Assembly (NCBI RefSeq): GCF_947500655.1
Contig: NZ_CANMSK010000010.1
Location: 1-64,000, forward strand
DNA length: 64,000 bases
Origin: an uncultured Psychrosphaera sp.
GTDB taxonomy: Bacteria; Pseudomonadota; Gammaproteobacteria; Enterobacterales; Alteromonadaceae
Direction: 5' to 3'
Shown here: one piece after another, positions 15,745 to 22,661 of the stretch
Layout: each line of letters begins with the position of its first letter
Numbering within the stretch: the stretch's first letter is position 1
Program-made: the position numbers and the translations under genes
The notes under the pieces: model-generated
What the model was told of the DNA's origin: nothing
The model's input: the letters and a program-made list of their open reading frames with translations, nothing else
Database searches by the model: none

Positions 15745-18300
15745 ATGACGTTATTTAAAAAATCACTGCTGTTATTTAGCATTGCCAACTTAACAACATT
15801 TGCAAACGCAACTGTGTTACAAGAAACTCAGTTACTTGTTCAGCCTTCTCAAGTTGCCCTATCGCAAGAGAAACTTGATGCAGCAACAAAAGATAAAAAG
15901 TCTGAAAAGAAAGCAAAATCAGCGGATAAAAAAGACGCGAAAGATGACGCTAAGAAAGATAAAAAGAAAAAAGAAAAATTCAAACCTTATAAAGATATTG
16001 TCACAGACAAAGCAATAACATCCAAAGGCGTATTTACCACTCATCTTGTAGATAACAAAGTCTATTTTGAAATCCCTGCCGATCAATTTGGCCGTGAATT
16101 TGTTTGGCAAGTTAAAACATCTGGTACACAAGCTGGTAAAGGTGTGATTAGCGCAGATATTGGTCGTCAGTACGTTATATTTGAACGCCATGGTGATTAT
16201 GTTTTATTACGTAACCGTAATTACTCTGTAGTAGCAGAAGATGGTTCAAGGGAATCATTGGTTGTTAAGAAAGCCTCAATTGACGGCGTAATTGCAAAAT
16301 TCCCTATTACGACGTTTTCAACAGACAAAGCAAAGTCACCAGTAATCGACATCACTAAAGTGTATATGGGTGGCAGTAAAGAATTATTCCCAGATCCAAG
16401 AAATCCTAAAGCCGATAAGTTAAAACTTAATGATAAAACGGCATTGATCACCAAAGTTAAAGCGTTTGAAAAAAATATTGAAACAACAATATTGGCGCAA
16501 TTTAATGGTAAAAAAGGAAATGAGACCAAAGAAATACGCCATTCTATTTTTGCATTACCAGACACACCAATGAAACCGCGTTTTTATGATAAACGTGTTG
16601 GTTATTTCTCAGCTAATTATTCAGACTACAGCTCAAATAAAAACAAATTAGATAAATTTAGTTTTATTAAACGCTGGCGCTTAGAAAAGAAAAATCCTGA
16701 GTTAGAAGTTAGTGAGCCTAAACAACCTATCGTTTGGTATATCGACAGAGGAACACCGCAAAAATTCGTAGAAGCGGTACGTGAAGGTATTGAATTTTGG
16801 CAACCAGCTTTTGAAGCGGCTGGCTTCAAAAATGCCATCATAGCTAAAATGGCACCGAGCGTAGAAGAAAATCCTGATTGGGATGCTGAAGATGCGCGTT
16901 ACTCTGTTGTTCGTTGGGTTCCGTCAGGTATACCTAATGCAAATGGGCCACATGTAGCCGACCCTCGTTCAGGCGAAATCATCGAAGCGGATGTACGCAT
17001 GTACCATAATGTTATCAAGTTACTTGAAGGCTGGTACTTTGCACAAGCAGGTGCAACCGACCCTAGAGCTAAAAAACTTCCTTTACCTAATGATGTAATG
17101 AGTGACTTAGTGCGCTTTGTAGTTGCCCATGAAGTTGGCCACTCAACAGGTTTACACCATAACTTTATTGGTAATAACTCTTATACTATTGAGCAATTGA
17201 GAGATCCTGAGTTTGTAAAAGAATTTGGTGTATCAGCCTCTATTATGGATTACGCTCGCTTTAACTATGTAATGCAGCCAGAAGACGGTGTATCACCAAT
17301 TGATTATCACCCAGGTCCATACGACAAGTTTGTTATTGAATGGGGCTACAAAGAATTCAAAGGTGACCTTTCACCTAAAGAAGAAGCTCTTTTACTAAAT
17401 AAAATTGCTGACCGCCAGTTAGATGATAAGCGATTACGTTGGGATGCATACTCAAAAGGAAGCAGATTGGACCCTCGTATTCTTACGGAAGCAATCGGTG
17501 ATGATCCTGTAGAAGCAACTCGTTTAGGCCAGAAAAACAAACAACGTATTTTAGCGAATTTAATCGAAGCAACCAGCTTTGAACCTTCAAAGGGTTATGA
17601 TGAATTAGATGAAGCTTACAAAACATTAGTTCAACAACATGCACGCGAACTTGGTCACGTAGCTAAAGCAGTTGGCGGTGTTATGTACAAGAATGAATTA
17701 ACACAGCATCATCATGATAAAGACATCTTTGTCCCGTATCCAAAAGATAAACAAGAACGTGCAGTCGACTTCTTAATAGATAATGGTGTTGATTTACCAG
17801 CTTTTTGGAATGATAAACAGATCTTTAAACGCATCGGTTATGACAAGTTTGAAGAATATGGCAATAACATAATTAGACAAGCAGTTGGCGGCCCACTTGC
17901 GGCTCATCGTTTAGATTCACTAATTAAATTGCAAGCTGGTGGTCATGACGTGATGAATCCGGTAAAAACAATAAATAAGTTTGTTGATGCTATTTACGGT
18001 GATATTAAAGACCGTAGGCCTAAAGCGGATCAATATAGAGTCATGTTGCAAGATTACTTTGTAACTAAGTTGCTTAAAGATATGGCACCTGTGAAGCCTA
18101 CACCAAACCGTGGACGCAACCGGGCACCAAAACTTTCAGCTAGTTTTATCGCGATGACTCGCGGTATTGCAAATGACCTAAAAGTTAAACTGCAAGCCGC
18201 TGCAAATAAACACGATGGTAACTTAAATGGCTACCGTTATGCAGGCCTTGCTGCGAAGTTAGCTGAAGGTTTAGAGCCAAAATTAACCATGAATAAATAA
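15745..18300 (+). CDS. Exported zinc-dependent metalloprotease (DUF5117/DUF4953 type)
   Basis: An 851-aa protein with an N-terminal signal peptide (LLLFSIANLTTFANA) and then an unusual lysine/aspartate-rich linker (residues about 48-78). The middle matches the DUF5118/DUF5117 family, followed by a catalytic domain with HEVGHSTGLHH, the metzincin HExxHxxGxxH zinc site, near residue 470. SIMDYARFNYV, about 30 residues later, looks like the Met-turn. Probably periplasmic or secreted; physiological substrates of this family are poorly known. No strong Shine-Dalgarno precedes the ATG. A broken copy of its last 40 codons lies at 20235-20353. Confidence 0.85.
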   Translation: MTLFKKSLLLFSIANLTTFANATVLQETQLLVQPSQVALSQEKLDAATKDKKSEKKAKSADKKDAKDDAKKDKKKKEKFKPYKDIVTDKAITSKGVFTTHLVDNKVYFEIPADQFGREFVWQVKTSGTQAGKGVISADIGRQYVIFERHGDYVLLRNRNYSVVAEDGSRESLVVKKASIDGVIAKFPITTFSTDKAKSPVIDITKVYMGGSKELFPDPRNPKADKLKLNDKTALITKVKAFEKNIETTILAQFNGKKGNETKEIRHSIFALPDTPMKPRFYDKRVGYFSANYSDYSSNKNKLDKFSFIKRWRLEKKNPELEVSEPKQPIVWYIDRGTPQKFVEAVREGIEFWQPAFEAAGFKNAIIAKMAPSVEENPDWDAEDARYSVVRWVPSGIPNANGPHVADPRSGEIIEADVRMYHNVIKLLEGWYFAQAGATDPRAKKLPLPNDVMSDLVRFVVAHEVGHSTGLHHNFIGNNSYTIEQLRDPEFVKEFGVSASIMDYARFNYVMQPEDGVSPIDYHPGPYDKFVIEWGYKEFKGDLSPKEEALLLNKIADRQLDDKRLRWDAYSKGSRLDPRILTEAIGDDPVEATRLGQKNKQRILANLIEATSFEPSKGYDELDEAYKTLVQQHARELGHVAKAVGGVMYKNELTQHHHDKDIFVPYPKDKQERAVDFLIDNGVDLPAFWNDKQIFKRIGYDKFEEYGNNIIRQAVGGPLAAHRLDSLIKLQAGGHDVMNPVKTINKFVDAIYGDIKDRRPKADQYRVMLQDYFVTKLLKDMAPVKPTPNRGRNRAPKLSASFIAMTRGIANDLKVKLQAAANKHDGNLNGYRYAGLAAKLAEGLEPKLTMNK

Positions 18301-18387
18301 ACCAATTACTTTCCTTAACTCATTGATTAAATGAACTTAAGGTGAGCTAGGTTTGTAGAAATACAGATACGGTTATTAAAAAATGAA

Positions 18388-18420
18388 AGCGAGTACCATG
18401 AAAATGGCACTTGCTTTTTT
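18388..18420 (+). terminator. Intrinsic terminator of the metalloprotease gene
   Basis: A 12-bp stem with one mismatch (AGCGAGTACCAT against ATGGCACTTGCT), GAAA loop, followed by six T. It lies 87 bases after the stop codon. Confidence 0.8.
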
Positions 18421-18445
18421 GTTGGCAATTTATTCAACACTCGTG

Positions 18446-18515
18446 TAGATCTCTCGAGCAGAGATATCACCGAAACTGGGATGTTTTATCAGATGTTCAG
18501 ACAACAAAAATTAAA
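18446..18515. repeat. Dispersed repeat fragment related to 21790-21860
   Basis: A short inverted repeat (ATCTCT, CGAGC loop, AGAGAT) is followed by a 38-base block (18464-18501) that matches 21809-21846 at 32 of 38 positions. Both copies follow a short palindrome and both continue into a CAAAAATT-containing tail. Confidence 0.7.
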
Positions 18516-18696
18516 ATTTAAGTCTGTTCAATAAAAGAGCTACGGGTACCCCTTACTCCTATAAAAATGACAGATAGTTACTTTTTCTGAAATATTTTAT
18601 TAATCTTTTGGTTATACTGAAGAAAATACGTTTTTTGTCGATAATATCTACTACGCTATAAATAAATTTATAGATACTTCTAATTTAAGGATCACT

Positions 18697-19968
18697 ATGC
18701 CAAGTATAAGGCCTACTTTATTAACACTATTATCTTCAATGTTACTGCTACTAACTGCTTTTCATGCCATTTCATCTGAAGAAAATATAAGTGCCATTGA
18801 AAAGCAAAGTACTTCCAACAATACTAAAATTATAAAGCCACTTACAGCTTCTGGGGAGCCGTTGATAAAAAGTAAAGTTAGTTTTGGTCTCACTACACTT
18901 TTCTCTGATGACGGTACCGTTGCAGGATCACGAGTTAGTTGGGATTATAAACCTGATACTAATGATGGATTTATCATGAATCTAGAATTAGAGTCCTTAT
19001 CTAAATCCGGCCATTTAAAAAGCTTGGGGGTTGATGATAGCTTAAAAAACTTACGTTTCTCTTCTGGTTATCAATTTGAATTAAGTGATAACTTTAGTAT
19101 TACACCAGCTTTAGGTATGACGATAAATACAAATATGAATGACATAAGCTCTGAAACATTCCATAAAGGAGATGCTCAAGCTAGAGCGAGTGTAAAACTA
19201 GCTTACCGCATATCCAATTCTTTTAGTGTTGCACTTGAAAGCGAATTTGGCTTTGACTCATCTGTCTTCAATGATACAAGTTCATACGGGATTGGTTTTA
19301 AATTCACTCCCCACTACATAATGCCTAAACTTGTTCTCCCTAAAAAAACACCAGCAATTTCATTACCTACACCGGATGTTGCTCCTATAGTTGATGTAGT
19401 TCCTACACCTGATGTAACTCCTGCTGCTGATTTAGCTCCTGCAGCCAGTACAGAAATAACAGAGTCTACAAGTACTAATTATAATGAACTGCCATTTACC
19501 ATTCAAATTGCTGTATTTACAAATATTTCAGAAGCTAACGCTTATCTCAAAAACACCTTAATTATTCCTGAAGACGTTAGCATTCGTCAAACCAACGGTA
19601 TTGTTAAACTGTATTATAAAGGCTTTGAAAGTGTAGCGTCGGCAAATGAAGCATTATCTGATTTGCAGTCAAAAGGCATAGCTGGCTTTGTAAATAATAG
19701 GCTTACGAAAGCGAGCGATGTTCAAGATATTATTGTTGGCCCATTTTATACGGTTCAGCTTGGAAGCTTTCTTAACATTAACTCTGCGACTCCTATAATT
19801 TCACAAATAGAAGAGTTAGAAAAAACAACATTTACTGAAAAATATGAAAACTTTATAAGACTTCATACTGGAAAATTTAATACTCAAGCTAAAGCTAAAT
19901 CGGAAATGACCGCATTAAAAGGCTTTAATATTGATGGTTTTGTAATTAAAAAAAACAAGGCTCAATAA
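18697..19968 (+). CDS. Outer-membrane beta-barrel-like protein with two C-terminal SPOR-like domains
   Basis: A 423-aa exported protein. A signal peptide (TLLTLLSSMLLLLTAFHAIS) is followed by a region (about 60-210) of alternating polar/hydrophobic beta strands ending in GIGFKFTPHY, resembling a small outer-membrane barrel. A Pro/Asp/Val/Ala repeat linker (PTPDV and similar, about 220-250) comes next, then two consecutive SPOR-like modules (FTIQIAVFTNISEANAYL near 267 and YTVQLGSFLNINSATPII near 348). SPOR domains bind denuded peptidoglycan glycan strands. I infer a protein anchored in the outer membrane that contacts peptidoglycan. No family name is recognised, and the barrel assignment rests on strand pattern only. 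Confidence 0.6.
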   Translation: MPSIRPTLLTLLSSMLLLLTAFHAISSEENISAIEKQSTSNNTKIIKPLTASGEPLIKSKVSFGLTTLFSDDGTVAGSRVSWDYKPDTNDGFIMNLELESLSKSGHLKSLGVDDSLKNLRFSSGYQFELSDNFSITPALGMTINTNMNDISSETFHKGDAQARASVKLAYRISNSFSVALESEFGFDSSVFNDTSSYGIGFKFTPHYIMPKLVLPKKTPAISLPTPDVAPIVDVVPTPDVTPAADLAPAASTEITESTSTNYNELPFTIQIAVFTNISEANAYLKNTLIIPEDVSIRQTNGIVKLYYKGFESVASANEALSDLQSKGIAGFVNNRLTKASDVQDIIVGPFYTVQLGSFLNINSATPIISQIEELEKTTFTEKYENFIRLHTGKFNTQAKAKSEMTALKGFNIDGFVIKKNKAQ

Positions 19969-20026
19969 GTCATTAGGGCTTTAGGCTATGATTGGAGTAA
20001 ATGAGATTTAAATTAAACATCATATT

Positions 20027-20070
20027 AATTCTGATAAACAAATATTGCTGTCCGTTTATCAGAATTTTTA
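20027..20070 (+). terminator. Intrinsic terminator after the SPOR-domain gene
   Basis: A 13-bp stem AATTCTGATAAAC / GTTTATCAGAATT with a 14-base loop is followed by a T run. It lies 58 bases after the stop codon. Confidence 0.8.
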
Positions 20071-20234
20071 ATGATCAATTTATGCATGTGAAATAAACAA
20101 GAACAAGATTAGAGATTAATCCCTGACGAACCTCTCCTCAGAGAAGATCAAGCCAATGACAAATGGCTTCATTTGCCCTAACCCATTTTATTTTAAATAA
20201 CGGTCAACTTAAGGTGGCTGGCCTTAGTGCCGTT

Positions 20235-20353
20235 AAAGTTAAACTGCAAGCAGCTGAAAAAAACACGATGGTAACTTAAATGGCTACCGTTATGCAGGTC
20301 TTGCTGCTAAGTTAGCAGAAGGTTTAGAGCCAAAGTTAACAGTGAACAAATAA
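20235..20353 (+). pseudogene. Truncated, frameshifted copy of the metalloprotease 3' end
   Basis: This stretch matches the last roughly 120 bases of the gene at 15745-18300, including words coding NLNGYRYAGLAAKLAEGLEPKLT and the stop codon. One base is missing relative to the parent (GCTGAAAAAAACACG against GCTGCAAATAAACACG), which breaks the frame. No 5' portion is present. It is probably what remains of a tandem paralog after deletion, or a partial duplication. A good terminator follows at 20415. Confidence 0.85.
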
Positions 20354-20414
20354 CTAGCCATTTAGATTAGCTCTAGTTAACCTATAAATATAGAACTCTG
20401 TTAATTTAAAGAAT

Positions 20415-20457
20415 TAAAAAAAGCTCGTCATTCAATGTGAATGACGAGCTTTTTTTA
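20415..20457 (+). terminator. Strong bidirectional terminator
   Basis: AAGCTCGTCATTCA pairs perfectly with TGAATGACGAGCTT around a 3-base loop, flanked by A and T runs on either side, so it can act on both strands. It follows the protease remnant on the plus strand and the cassette-like genes on the minus strand. Confidence 0.9.
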
Positions 20458-20465
20458 AGTTTTAT

Positions 20466-20550
20466 ATATAACGCTCAATAGTGCTCAAAAATTGTTTACA
20501 TCATCTTAAAATGAAGTGAATAACCCTGTTTGTTTTAGCCCCTGTTATAT
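20466..20550 (-). other. Putative attC recombination site (distal cassette)
   Basis: On the minus strand, directly after the stop of the 90-aa gene, the ends read TATATAAC ... GTTATATA (perfect R''/R' pair, 8 bp). Internal boxes GCTAA and TTGAGC pair with an extra unpaired G, the layout of attC L''/L' boxes with an extrahelical base. Total length is about 85 bases, within the known range. It is weaker than the site at 20850-20950 because the L boxes are short. Confidence 0.45.
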
Positions 20551-20552
20551 AC

Positions 20553-20825
20553 CTACAACTTTTTTAATTTATCAGCTTCCATAGATAATTTTATTGACTT
20601 GTATACACAAAACAATGCCCATGGAATTGCTATCGCAAGTGACCCATTGACTATGTCAGCGTCTGCTAATAATGGATGTATCGATGCCGGATCATCATGA
20701 CCAAACTTTGAAAAAAGAGCTAAAGCGATAACAATCATTGCTGGTGCGTCATATAACCCAAGATACATCAACTTCTTTTGAATAACTTTTAATCTATCAT
20801 CAGCTTCTTGTTTTTCAATATTCAT
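20553..20825 (-). CDS. Small two-helix membrane protein, putative integron cassette gene
   Basis: A 90-aa protein with a charged N-terminus (NIEKQEADDRLKVIQKKL), a hydrophobic segment (APAMIVIALALF), a short loop (GHDDPASIHPLL), a second hydrophobic segment (GSLAIAIPWALFCVY) and a basic tail. It has no family I recognise. The Shine-Dalgarno AAGGAG sits 7 bases before the ATG. The gene is bracketed by two attC-like sites, which suggests it was acquired as a mobile gene cassette. Function unknown. Confidence 0.65.
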   Translation of the reverse strand: MNIEKQEADDRLKVIQKKLMYLGLYDAPAMIVIALALFSKFGHDDPASIHPLLADADIVNGSLAIAIPWALFCVYKSIKLSMEADKLKKL

Positions 20826-20849
20826 TTAAACTCCTTCCGTCTATAATTC

Positions 20850-20950
20850 GAAGTAACGCCCGCCTAATGCGCATTGCGCTGGCGGGCTTTTTGCGTTGTT
20901 TGCTAAAAGCGTGACTGCATCGCAATGTCGCTTTAAGGCGTTTGTTATGT
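20850..20950 (-). other. attC recombination site between two cassette-like genes
   Basis: On the minus strand the site opens ACATAACAAACGCCTTAA and closes TTAGGCGGGCGTTACTT, the classic R''-L'' ... L'-R' arrangement of integron attC sites. AACGCC pairs with GGCGTT and CGCCTTAA pairs with TTAGGCG with one unpaired base. The stop codon of the upstream gene (TAA, 20945-20947) lies inside the R'' box, as is common in cassettes. Inside is a GCCCGCC/GGCGGGC hairpin. The sequence ACATAAC is exactly complementary to GTTATGT at 21515-21521, the expected left boundary of the same cassette. Confidence 0.8.
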
Positions 20951-21499
20951 GTTTTGTTCTGTTTCATACATTTTATTTATTCGTGGCTGAACAAACCAGA
21001 TGCCCAAAGGGAAAAACCACATTAAGAAAAAAGTACCCGTAGAAGACTTATTAGAACCATTAACTTTATTTTCAAAAGTAACTAAGTTTTTACTTATAAA
21101 GTAAATGGAATAAAACATGAAATACATCGCAGCCATGTGGAGAATAAAAATGACTGGCGTAACTAATCCAAAGCTAGTGCCACTTGCTGAAGATATAAAA
21201 AATGCTTGGAATAACACCATATATACTGCACTGAACTTAATACCAAATTTGAACCTTGAAGCATTTGGCCTATCGCTTTCTGGAACAAGCTTATTTAACT
21301 CTGTACCAAGAGTCCAAAACCATAATATGTACAGAGCCATGAAAGCCAGCATGAGCAATGGCATAACTGTGAACATTACTTGATTATTTACATCGGAAGA
21401 TGAAATTAAGGCATCCATTAGTAGAGATTGAAATCCAAATGGCAAAAGAACAATCAGTAGAAAGACTTGCCACGACTTCCATGTTAGAAAAAACTTCAT
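20945..21499 (-). CDS. Four-helix membrane protein, putative integron cassette gene
   Basis: A 184-aa very hydrophobic protein with about four membrane segments (VFLLIVLLPFGFQSLLM, VMPLLMLAFMALYILWF, FSAVYMVLFQAFFI, VTPVIFILHMAAMYFMFY) and a C-terminal FFLMWFFPLGIWFVQPRIN word. No characterised family is recognised; similar small membrane proteins are frequent in marine integron cassettes. AAGGAG lies 5 bases before the ATG. The gene is preceded by GTTATGTG at the predicted cassette boundary and its stop lies in the attC R'' box. Confidence 0.7.
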   Translation of the reverse strand: MKFFLTWKSWQVFLLIVLLPFGFQSLLMDALISSSDVNNQVMFTVMPLLMLAFMALYILWFWTLGTELNKLVPESDRPNASRFKFGIKFSAVYMVLFQAFFISSASGTSFGLVTPVIFILHMAAMYFMFYSIYFISKNLVTFENKVNGSNKSSTGTFFLMWFFPLGIWFVQPRINKMYETEQNT

Positions 21500-21531
21500 T
21501 GATACTCCTTAAACACATAACAATTTAATAT

Positions 21532-21569
21532 CGACCCAATGGGTCGTTTTTCTACCGACCATTGGGTAG
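21532..21569. promoter_or_regulatory. Tandem operator-like palindromes
   Basis: Two related units of about 24 bases follow each other: CGACCCAATGGGTCGTTTTTC and CTACCGACCATTGGGTAGTTTTTC. The first core is a perfect 15-base palindrome. TetR-family operators often have this form. A TATAGT -10-like hexamer follows 5 bases later on the plus strand. No regulator gene is adjacent, so the factor is unknown. Each unit could alternatively act as a weak terminator because T5 follows each stem. Confidence 0.4.
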
Positions 21570-21635
21570 TTTTTCTGACTATAGTAGAAACACAACTACA
21601 ACTTCATATAAACACAGTTAATTAAGGAGGGACAA

Positions 21636-21860
21636 ATACTTTTCTCAAATCCAGCAAGCCTTAAAACTCGATTGAGGAAAGTTTTTCACATCATGGATGA
21701 TGGGATGTCCTAAATACAGGGATGTATTATTGAGGACGCTCATCATGGATGATGGGATGTCCTAAATACAGGGGTGTATCATTGAGGACGCAATTCATGG
21801 ATGATGGTATATCACGGCAACTGGGAAGTTTTATTATATGATCAGAAGGCAAAAATTTAG
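21636..21860. repeat. Palindromic repeat element with 52-base tandem units
   Basis: The element opens with CTTTTCTCAAATC..AGC and ATTGAGGAAAG, words shared with 1533-1575. Two tandem units with a 52-base period follow (21689-21740 and 21741-21792), then a third, truncated unit. Each unit contains a CATCAT-GG-ATGATG palindrome and a longer hairpin joining GTCCT..AATACA with TGTATT..GAGGAC. The tail (21809-21846) matches 18464-18501 at 32 of 38 positions. Confidence 0.85.
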
Positions 21861-21903
21861 ACCATTTTAAAAAAACTACAAGTAAAAATAACCTTACGCC
21901 CAT

Positions 21904-21937
21904 AAAAAAATGACCATAAAGGTCATTTTTATTAAGG
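21904..21937 (-). terminator. Terminator-like hairpin after pspC
   Basis: AAAAATGACC (21907-21916) and GGTCATTTTT (21921-21930) form a 10-bp stem with a short loop and U-rich flanks on both strands, 18 bases after the pspC stop. Probably ends the pspABC transcript. Confidence 0.75.
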
Positions 21938-21947
21938 GGATTAAAAG

Positions 21948-22388
21948 TTAAAGCTTATTAATTTCACGAGTTAAGGTGTATTCATTGGAAGTGACATAAC
22001 TTTCCATTTCCTGCACTCTATTCTCTATATTATCAAACTGACGAACGATATCTTTTAATGCTTGTCTAGCTGGTTCACCGGCTTGCCAAACTTTAGTTTT
22101 TACTTCAACGCTTTGATCTATATCTTTTTCGTTGCTGAAACGTCCCCAGTGACCTTTATTTCTGTTTTTATCATTATAAATATTGTTAGGTGTCTTTTTA
22201 TCTAAAATAAACCAACCAACTATATATGCTAAAAAAAAGAAACCACCTGATAAAATCAAACCACTGAACCAAATAATACGAACTAACCAAACTTCCACAT
22301 TAATATATTCTGCAACGCCGGCACATACACCGGCTATTTTTCCCTGTTCAGGTATTCTATTTAATTGTTTTTTTTCTGGTTTTGTCAT
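21948..22388 (-). CDS. pspC: Phage shock protein C
   Basis: Inner-membrane component of the phage-shock envelope stress system. The 146-aa protein starts with the PspC domain (IPEQGKIAGVCAGVAEYI near residues 12-30), followed by one or two membrane helices (IIWFSGLILSGGFFFLAYIVGWF) and a cytoplasmic tail. The tail carries a coiled-coil-like segment (QFDNIENRVQEMESYV). It follows pspB by 9 bases, consistent with a pspABC operon. Confidence 0.93.
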   Translation of the reverse strand: MTKPEKKQLNRIPEQGKIAGVCAGVAEYINVEVWLVRIIWFSGLILSGGFFFLAYIVGWFILDKKTPNNIYNDKNRNKGHWGRFSNEKDIDQSVEVKTKVWQAGEPARQALKDIVRQFDNIENRVQEMESYVTSNEYTLTREINKL

Positions 22389-22397
22389 TTTTATTCC

Positions 22398-22634
22398 TTA
22401 AGCTTTTGTGCGCCATTGTGGCGCCTCAGCATCTAAAATTGACTCTAATGTTTTAACTCTTTCACCTAAAACTTCAGCTTTGTGTGCCAAATTATTTAAA
22501 CTGTCGATGTCTGAGTTAGTCAGTCCTTGACCAACTTGCCTTTGACTTCGGTAATGCATGATTAACCATACTGGCGCAACAAAGATCAAAAATATAATCA
22601 TTGGTACAATTAAAATACCTGCAATGCCTTCCAT
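22398..22634 (-). CDS. pspB: Phage shock protein B
   Basis: Small inner-membrane sensor partner of PspC. The 78-aa protein has one N-terminal helix (GILIVPMIIFLIFVAPVWLI) and a cytoplasmic coiled-coil (SLNNLAHKAEVLGERVKTLE), ending near an APQWR word as in other PspB proteins. It lies between pspA and pspC with a 27-base gap to pspA. Confidence 0.93.
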   Translation of the reverse strand: MEGIAGILIVPMIIFLIFVAPVWLIMHYRSQRQVGQGLTNSDIDSLNNLAHKAEVLGERVKTLESILDAEAPQWRTKA

Positions 22635-22661
22635 TACATATCCCCTTTTAAATTTATTCTA

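Larger units (their letters stand above)
18301..18696. other. Intergenic region with terminator and repeat fragment
   Basis: No gene is seen. The region holds the protease terminator (18388-18420) and a fragment of the palindromic repeat family (18446-18515). The AT-rich remainder presumably contains the promoter of the downstream SPOR-domain gene, but no clear -35/-10 pair could be assigned. Confidence 0.6.
19969..20552. other. Intergenic region with pseudogene fragment and terminators
   Basis: No intact gene is seen. It contains the terminator of the SPOR-domain gene (20027-20070), a broken 3' end copy of the metalloprotease (20235-20353), a second terminator (20415-20457) and the distal attC-like site (20466-20550). 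Confidence 0.7.
21500..21947. other. Intergenic region: cassette edge, orphan promoter and palindromic repeats
   Basis: No gene is seen in 448 bases. In order it holds the cassette boundary (21515-21521), two operator-like palindromes (21532-21569), a promoter-like stretch with a strong but unused ribosome-binding site (to about 21630), and a repeat element with 52-base units (21636-21860). The last 90 bases contain a terminator-like hairpin for pspC (about 21900-21935). Confidence 0.65.

Noticed and set aside
15919..16191. 90-codon minus-strand frame opposite the protease linker
   Set aside because: It results from the Lys-rich, A-rich coding strand of the protease and is a Phe/Leu/Ile-rich shadow.
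21689..21810. CRISPR array
   Set aside because: There are only two complete 52-base units placed directly next to each other without unique spacers, and no cas genes nearby.
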